Positions 47,579 to 51,116 of a stretch of 51,116 nucleotides of DNA are shown here, piece after piece. The notes under the pieces were generated by a model that worked only from the letters and a program-made list of their open reading frames with translations, did no database searches and had not been told where the DNA came from. Source of the DNA: a virus; the IMG/VR virus record IMGVR_UViG_3300025000_000144, positions 1 through 51,116 of that record; one strand, given 5' to 3'. Within the stretch, counting starts at the first letter, position 1. Each line of letters begins with the position of its first letter. The translations under genes and the position numbers were made by a program.

Positions 47579-48529
47579 ATGTTTATTTATAAAACCACGT
47601 GTTTGATTAATAACAAAATTTATATCGGACAACATAACGGAAAAAGATACAGTTATTTAGGGTCAGGAATTTTAATTAAAAGCGCAATTAAAAAATACGG
47701 CAAAAATAATTTTGTCCGAGAAATATTAGAAGAAAATATTGACAATTACGAGTTGCTTAGTGTTAGAGAAATATATTGGATTCAATATTATGATTCAACC
47801 AACCGTGATATTGGGTATAATATAGAGGCGGGTGGAAGATTAGCGAGAAAAGAAATAAGCGAAAAAACACGTAAAAGTTCGACTAAAGCCTTGAAGGGAT
47901 ATCGCCATACCGATGAAACGAGAATGAGAATGTCTATTAGCCATATCGGAATAGTTAGGCCGGATCAGAGCGAGTTTATGAAAAACAACAATCCCATGCA
48001 GGGAAAAGAGCATACAGATGCCACAAAAGAAAAGATTTCATTGGCTCTCAAGGGAAAGGGACATCCTCAATCCGAGGAATCAAAAGAAAAAATATCTGCG
48101 GCAAACACTGGGCACATTATGCGCGACGAAACCAAACAGATATTGAGAGATTTGAGCAAACAAAGATGGGAAGATAATGATTTTAGGCAAATGATGTTGG
48201 AAAAGTTGGGTGGATGGAACCATACGGATGAATCCAAACAAAAAATGTCAGAACATAGGAAAAGCAATCCCGAAAAACATCTTATAGCTGGGCAAGGAAG
48301 CAAGCGAGTTAATAATGAAAGTATTTTTGTAGGTATTAAGCAAGATAAATCAAGCGGACATTGGAATGCTAGAATCAGCAAGGATGGTATCTCCTATTAT
48401 TTGGGAACATTTAAAACTGAAATTGATGCCGCAAGCGCTTATAACGCAAAAGCAATAGAGTTATACGGCGATAAGGCAAAAATAAATATTATAGAAGGGA
48501 CTAGCGATTATGAACCCGAAAATATATGA
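47579..48529 (+). CDS. GIY-YIG homing endonuclease with NUMOD3 and AP2, 316 aa
   Basis: N-terminal FIYKTTCLINNKIYIGQH is the GIY-YIG nuclease core. Residues about 95-215 hold repeated K-x-S/M-S ... GRxHTDE-like units (NUMOD3), which bind DNA in minor-groove steps, and the C-terminus (FVGIKQDKSSGHWNARI ... YLGTFKTEIDAASAYNAKA) is AP2. It lies between the FkbM and GT17 genes and overlaps the latter by 20 bases. Confidence 0.9.
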   Translation: MFIYKTTCLINNKIYIGQHNGKRYSYLGSGILIKSAIKKYGKNNFVREILEENIDNYELLSVREIYWIQYYDSTNRDIGYNIEAGGRLARKEISEKTRKSSTKALKGYRHTDETRMRMSISHIGIVRPDQSEFMKNNNPMQGKEHTDATKEKISLALKGKGHPQSEESKEKISAANTGHIMRDETKQILRDLSKQRWEDNDFRQMMLEKLGGWNHTDESKQKMSEHRKSNPEKHLIAGQGSKRVNNESIFVGIKQDKSSGHWNARISKDGISYYLGTFKTEIDAASAYNAKAIELYGDKAKINIIEGTSDYEPENI

Positions 48530-49328
48530 TGTGCAAACTATTTTCAATGAAATTGAATTGTGCTATTTGCGTTTTTCCATATTAAATCCTTATGTTGACT
48601 ATTTTGTCATTAATGAGGCAACCACAACATTTACTGGTCAGCCGAAACCACTTTATTTTTCTGAAAACCGAGATATGTTCAGGCAATGGAATGATAAAAT
48701 TATTCATCATGTGTTTGACGAAAATCAACCAGAATGGGATCAATGGGACAGGGATAGGATTCACAAAAACGCAGCTATGCAAGCCCTAACAAATTTAGAA
48801 GATGATGATATAGTTTTCTATAGCGATGCGGATGAAATTCCTGATTTTAGAAATATTAATCTATCTGATTTTGATAAAGACACTCTATATATCTGCTATC
48901 AGGATGTCTACTATTATTACCTGAATTGCCTGTGGGAAAACATAAGAAATCCTAGCGCGATATGGCGCGGTACTAAATATAGTAGTTACGGTTTGTTGAA
49001 ACAACATAGTTTTGACATCTTCAGGAATTGGGATTCTTATTTTCACAAAGATGAAAGCTATAAAAAAGAATATATTCATAATGGTGGATGGCACTTTTCA
49101 TTTTTAGGTGGATCTGAAAACATCAAATATAAGATAGCGAGTTATGGCCATCAGGAATTAAATGTCCCTTATGTTATTGATAATATTCAAAACAATATTG
49201 ATAATCTCCGAGATCCTTTCTTTAGACCAGATTTTAAAATCAGAGTGGTAGACATCTTGCCAGAAACACACCCACAATACCTGATTGATAATTTGGATAA
49301 ATACGATGAGTTTATTTACAAAGGATGA
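48510..49328 (+). CDS. GT17-like glycosyltransferase, 272 aa
   Basis: Resembles GT17 (beta-1,4-mannosyl-glycoprotein N-acetylglucosaminyltransferase type): IYDVQTIFNEIELCYLRFSIL followed by VDYFVINEATTTFTGQPKPLYF, DRDRIHKNAAMQALTNLEDDDIVFYSDADEIP with its DAD metal motif, and GGWHFSFLGG. The real acceptor in a phage is unknown; the family name reflects animal members. ATG overlaps the GIY-YIG gene end. Confidence 0.87.
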   Translation: MNPKIYDVQTIFNEIELCYLRFSILNPYVDYFVINEATTTFTGQPKPLYFSENRDMFRQWNDKIIHHVFDENQPEWDQWDRDRIHKNAAMQALTNLEDDDIVFYSDADEIPDFRNINLSDFDKDTLYICYQDVYYYYLNCLWENIRNPSAIWRGTKYSSYGLLKQHSFDIFRNWDSYFHKDESYKKEYIHNGGWHFSFLGGSENIKYKIASYGHQELNVPYVIDNIQNNIDNLRDPFFRPDFKIRVVDILPETHPQYLIDNLDKYDEFIYKG

Positions 49329-49331
49329 TAT

Positions 49332-50138
49332 ATGGATGTAAAAGAGCTAAAAAATAATTTTTCAATGTTTATCTATAAAACCACTAATTTAATTACAGGC
49401 AAGTTTTATATCGGGCAAAAAATAACATCGGCTAATATTTTAAATTATAAGGGTTCTGGAAAATTATTGGTAGAGGATATGAAAAAATACGGTAAAACAA
49501 ATTTTCAAGTAGAAATATTGGAATACGATATCGCCAATAGAAAAGATTTAAATGAAAGAGAAAAATATTGGATAAAATTTTTTGATGCAAAAAATTCCAA
49601 AATGGGATATAATATGACGGACGGCGGAGATGGTTGTTTGAATCCGTTGCCCGAAGTTCTTTTGTCTATGTCAGAAAAACAAAAAGGGAGAACCACTTGG
49701 ATGAAAGGAAAAAAGCATCGTCCTGAATCAATCCAAAAGATTAAAGACAACCACGTTGATAATCGCGGAGAAAAGAGCCATTGGTTCGGAACGCATTTGA
49801 CTCCAGAAGCAAGGCTGCATATGTCAGAAAATCATGCGGACGTTTCTTTTGAGAAGAATCCGACGTTCAACAAAAAACCAAGCAATACCAGTAGTAAATA
49901 TATCGGTGTAAGTTTTGACAAAAATCATAGCCAATGGAGGGCTTATATATCTGTCGCTCCTAAGACGCGGCTATATATTGGGCTATTTCCAACAGAGGTT
50001 GAGGCAGCGATGGCTTTCAATGAGGTTGCCCTAGATTATTTTGGATGGAAAGCTAAAAACAGGTTGAACAACATATTGTCACAAGAAATTATCGATATTT
50101 GGAAATGTGTTCTTCCTGGGGAAGAAGTGGCGATATGA
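49332..50138 (+). CDS. GIY-YIG homing endonuclease with AP2, 268 aa
   Basis: FIYKTTNLITGKFYIGQK gives the GIY-YIG core after a short leader; the middle has NUMOD3-like EVLLSMSEKQKGRTTWMKGKKH and RPESIQKIKDNH, and the C-terminus SSKYIGVSFDKNHSQWRAYI ... YIGLFPTEVEAAMAFNEVA is AP2. It flanks the GT17 gene on the other side from its cousin at 47579. The end overlaps the next start. Confidence 0.89.
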   Translation: MDVKELKNNFSMFIYKTTNLITGKFYIGQKITSANILNYKGSGKLLVEDMKKYGKTNFQVEILEYDIANRKDLNEREKYWIKFFDAKNSKMGYNMTDGGDGCLNPLPEVLLSMSEKQKGRTTWMKGKKHRPESIQKIKDNHVDNRGEKSHWFGTHLTPEARLHMSENHADVSFEKNPTFNKKPSNTSSKYIGVSFDKNHSQWRAYISVAPKTRLYIGLFPTEVEAAMAFNEVALDYFGWKAKNRLNNILSQEIIDIWKCVLPGEEVAI

Positions 50139-50758
50139 AACTCGATAATGTTTTTGAACTTTCTTATGTTGTTAATTTAGATGAGAGAAAAGACCGATTA
50201 GATAAATTAGAAGAATCTTGGTATCGCCTTAATTTTTATCCTGAGCGGTTTTCGGCTATTAGGCATGGCAGTGGAGCGATAGGGTGCTATCTTAGCCATT
50301 TGGCAATTTTGAAAGAAGCAAGGGAAAAAAATAAAAGCGTCTTAGTTTTTGAAGATGATATAGAAATTTTTGACCAGGAAAGAGTCATTGTAGAAAATTC
50401 TCTTAGTGAATTACTTGACCAAGAAGATTGGTGGCTATGGTATGGTAGCGGAAATATTCTTCGTCCTTTTTATCAAGTTACACCTTGCTTGGCTAGGTTA
50501 AATCACTGTCAGTCTACAGTTTTTTATGGGGCAAATAAAAAACACTTGGAGGAAATTATTGAAATAATCGAGCGACAAGTGACGTATATCGATGTTATTT
50601 ATAGCGAGTTGATTGTTCGCAATCATCCTTGCTTTATCACCGTTCCGATGATCGGAATTCAGCGACCCGATTATAGTGATATTGAGAAACAAGTAGTTGA
50701 CTACCGCTATACTTTAGACCGATATAACCAACATTTTGTGAGCATGTATAAAAAATGA
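50135..50758 (+). CDS. GT25 glycosyltransferase, 207 aa
   Basis: YVVNLDERKDRLDKLEESW, RFSAIRHGSGAIGCYLSHLAILKEA and SVLVFEDDIEIF (ExDD, near residue 80) are the defining blocks of GT25 (LPS-galactosyltransferase/LgtB type). ATG 50135 overlaps the GIY-YIG end (ATATGA); an in-frame upstream start lies within that gene. ATGA overlap to the next gene. Confidence 0.88.
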   Translation: MKLDNVFELSYVVNLDERKDRLDKLEESWYRLNFYPERFSAIRHGSGAIGCYLSHLAILKEAREKNKSVLVFEDDIEIFDQERVIVENSLSELLDQEDWWLWYGSGNILRPFYQVTPCLARLNHCQSTVFYGANKKHLEEIIEIIERQVTYIDVIYSELIVRNHPCFITVPMIGIQRPDYSDIEKQVVDYRYTLDRYNQHFVSMYKK

Positions 50759-51116
50759 AAAAAGTTGTCGCCGTCATATTTTCAAAAAATAGAAGTTTGC
50801 AATTGGACTTGTGCCTGAGAACCTTGCAACTACATTGTGCCGATATTCACAAAATATCTGATGTAAACGTGCTGTATAAAGCAGATGATCACCACAAGGA
50901 GTCTTACGAAATATTAAAACGAGAATATCCCGATGTAAACTTTATCGAGGAGGTGTCTTTCAAACAAGATTTATTAGATATTGTACACAATAAAAGTGGT
51001 ATTTTATTCTGTATCGTGGATGACACTGTATTCGTTGAAGATTTTCTTTTGGCTAATATCGTTAGTAATTTGGAAAGTAATCTAGATTGTTTGGGATTCA
51101 GTTTACGTCTTGGCTT
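50755..51116 (+). CDS. Glycosyltransferase-like protein, 3' end outside window
   Basis: ATG 50755 overlaps the GT25 stop (ATGA), and 120 codons are visible before the edge. KVVAVIFSKNRSLQLDLCLRTL and the CIVDDTVF strand resemble GT2-type transferases with a DD metal motif. It shows that the island continues to the right. Confidence 0.7.
   Translation, partial: MKKVVAVIFSKNRSLQLDLCLRTLQLHCADIHKISDVNVLYKADDHHKESYEILKREYPDVNFIEEVSFKQDLLDIVHNKSGILFCIVDDTVFVEDFLLANIVSNLESNLDCLGFSLRLG

Noticed and set aside
1-51116. tRNA or other structured RNA genes
   Set aside because: No cloverleaf with a GTTCGA-type arm and acceptor stem was seen; short GC-rich hairpins noted are not tRNAs.

Overview
The window looks like part of a large, AT-rich bacteriophage genome, or a phage-like element. 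The evidence is about 75 tightly packed genes of 20-150 codons with strong Shine-Dalgarno (SD) sites, free-standing homing endonucleases, two DNA methyltransferases, a phage-type single-chain RNA polymerase, an endonuclease VII, a helicase and an HU-like protein. No capsid, tail, portal or terminase gene is visible, so this is an early/accessory part of the genome. Promoters are TTGACA - 16/17 bp - TATAAT, usually with an extended -10 (TGn), so early transcription probably uses the host's main sigma factor. TAA, TAG and TGA all act as stops, and TTG/GTG starts occur. I cannot name the host; a Gram-positive-like bacterium is plausible. I saw no tRNA, rRNA or CRISPR array.

Layout. (1) 1-4537, minus strand: HU-like protein (cut by the window edge), a zinc-ribbon protein, a 919-residue RNA polymerase of the QDE-1/YonO type carrying DFDGD, and three small proteins. 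(2) 4538-4848: back-to-back sigma70-type promoters around a 38-bp dyad. (3) 4849-6703, plus strand: endonuclease VII-like nuclease overlapping an SF2-like helicase. (4) 6704-7649: 946 bp of very AT-rich, gene-free, convergent DNA with terminators and inverted repeats, a possible origin. (5) 7650-8165, minus: two small genes with their own promoter. (6) 8682-35150, plus: a long array of small genes in which almost every junction carries the same 18-bp element, ATRAAA-N6-TTTYAT, followed by an SD. The array includes a secreted C39-like peptidase, a 3D-domain protein apparently made by a -1 frameshift, Dam and Dcm methylases, a metallophosphoesterase, an HslV/proteasome-like Ntn hydrolase, a lipoprotein and many membrane micropeptides. 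(7) 35153 to the right edge, plus: a gapless glycan island with dTDP-sugar synthesis (RfbC, RfbB, RfbA), an E1-type [2Fe-2S] 3-dehydrase, an RfbD-like reductase, at least six glycosyltransferases or candidates, a radical SAM enzyme and two methyltransferases, interrupted by four HNH or GIY-YIG endonucleases with AP2 domains.

How it may fit together (inference): host RNA polymerase reads the sigma70-type promoters early, including the one for the phage polymerase, and the small-gene array works on host takeover and defence evasion. The dispersed 18-bp element would be a shared control or RNA-processing site for that array; it ends abruptly where the glycan island begins. The island would build a deoxysugar-containing glycan for the virion or the host surface.
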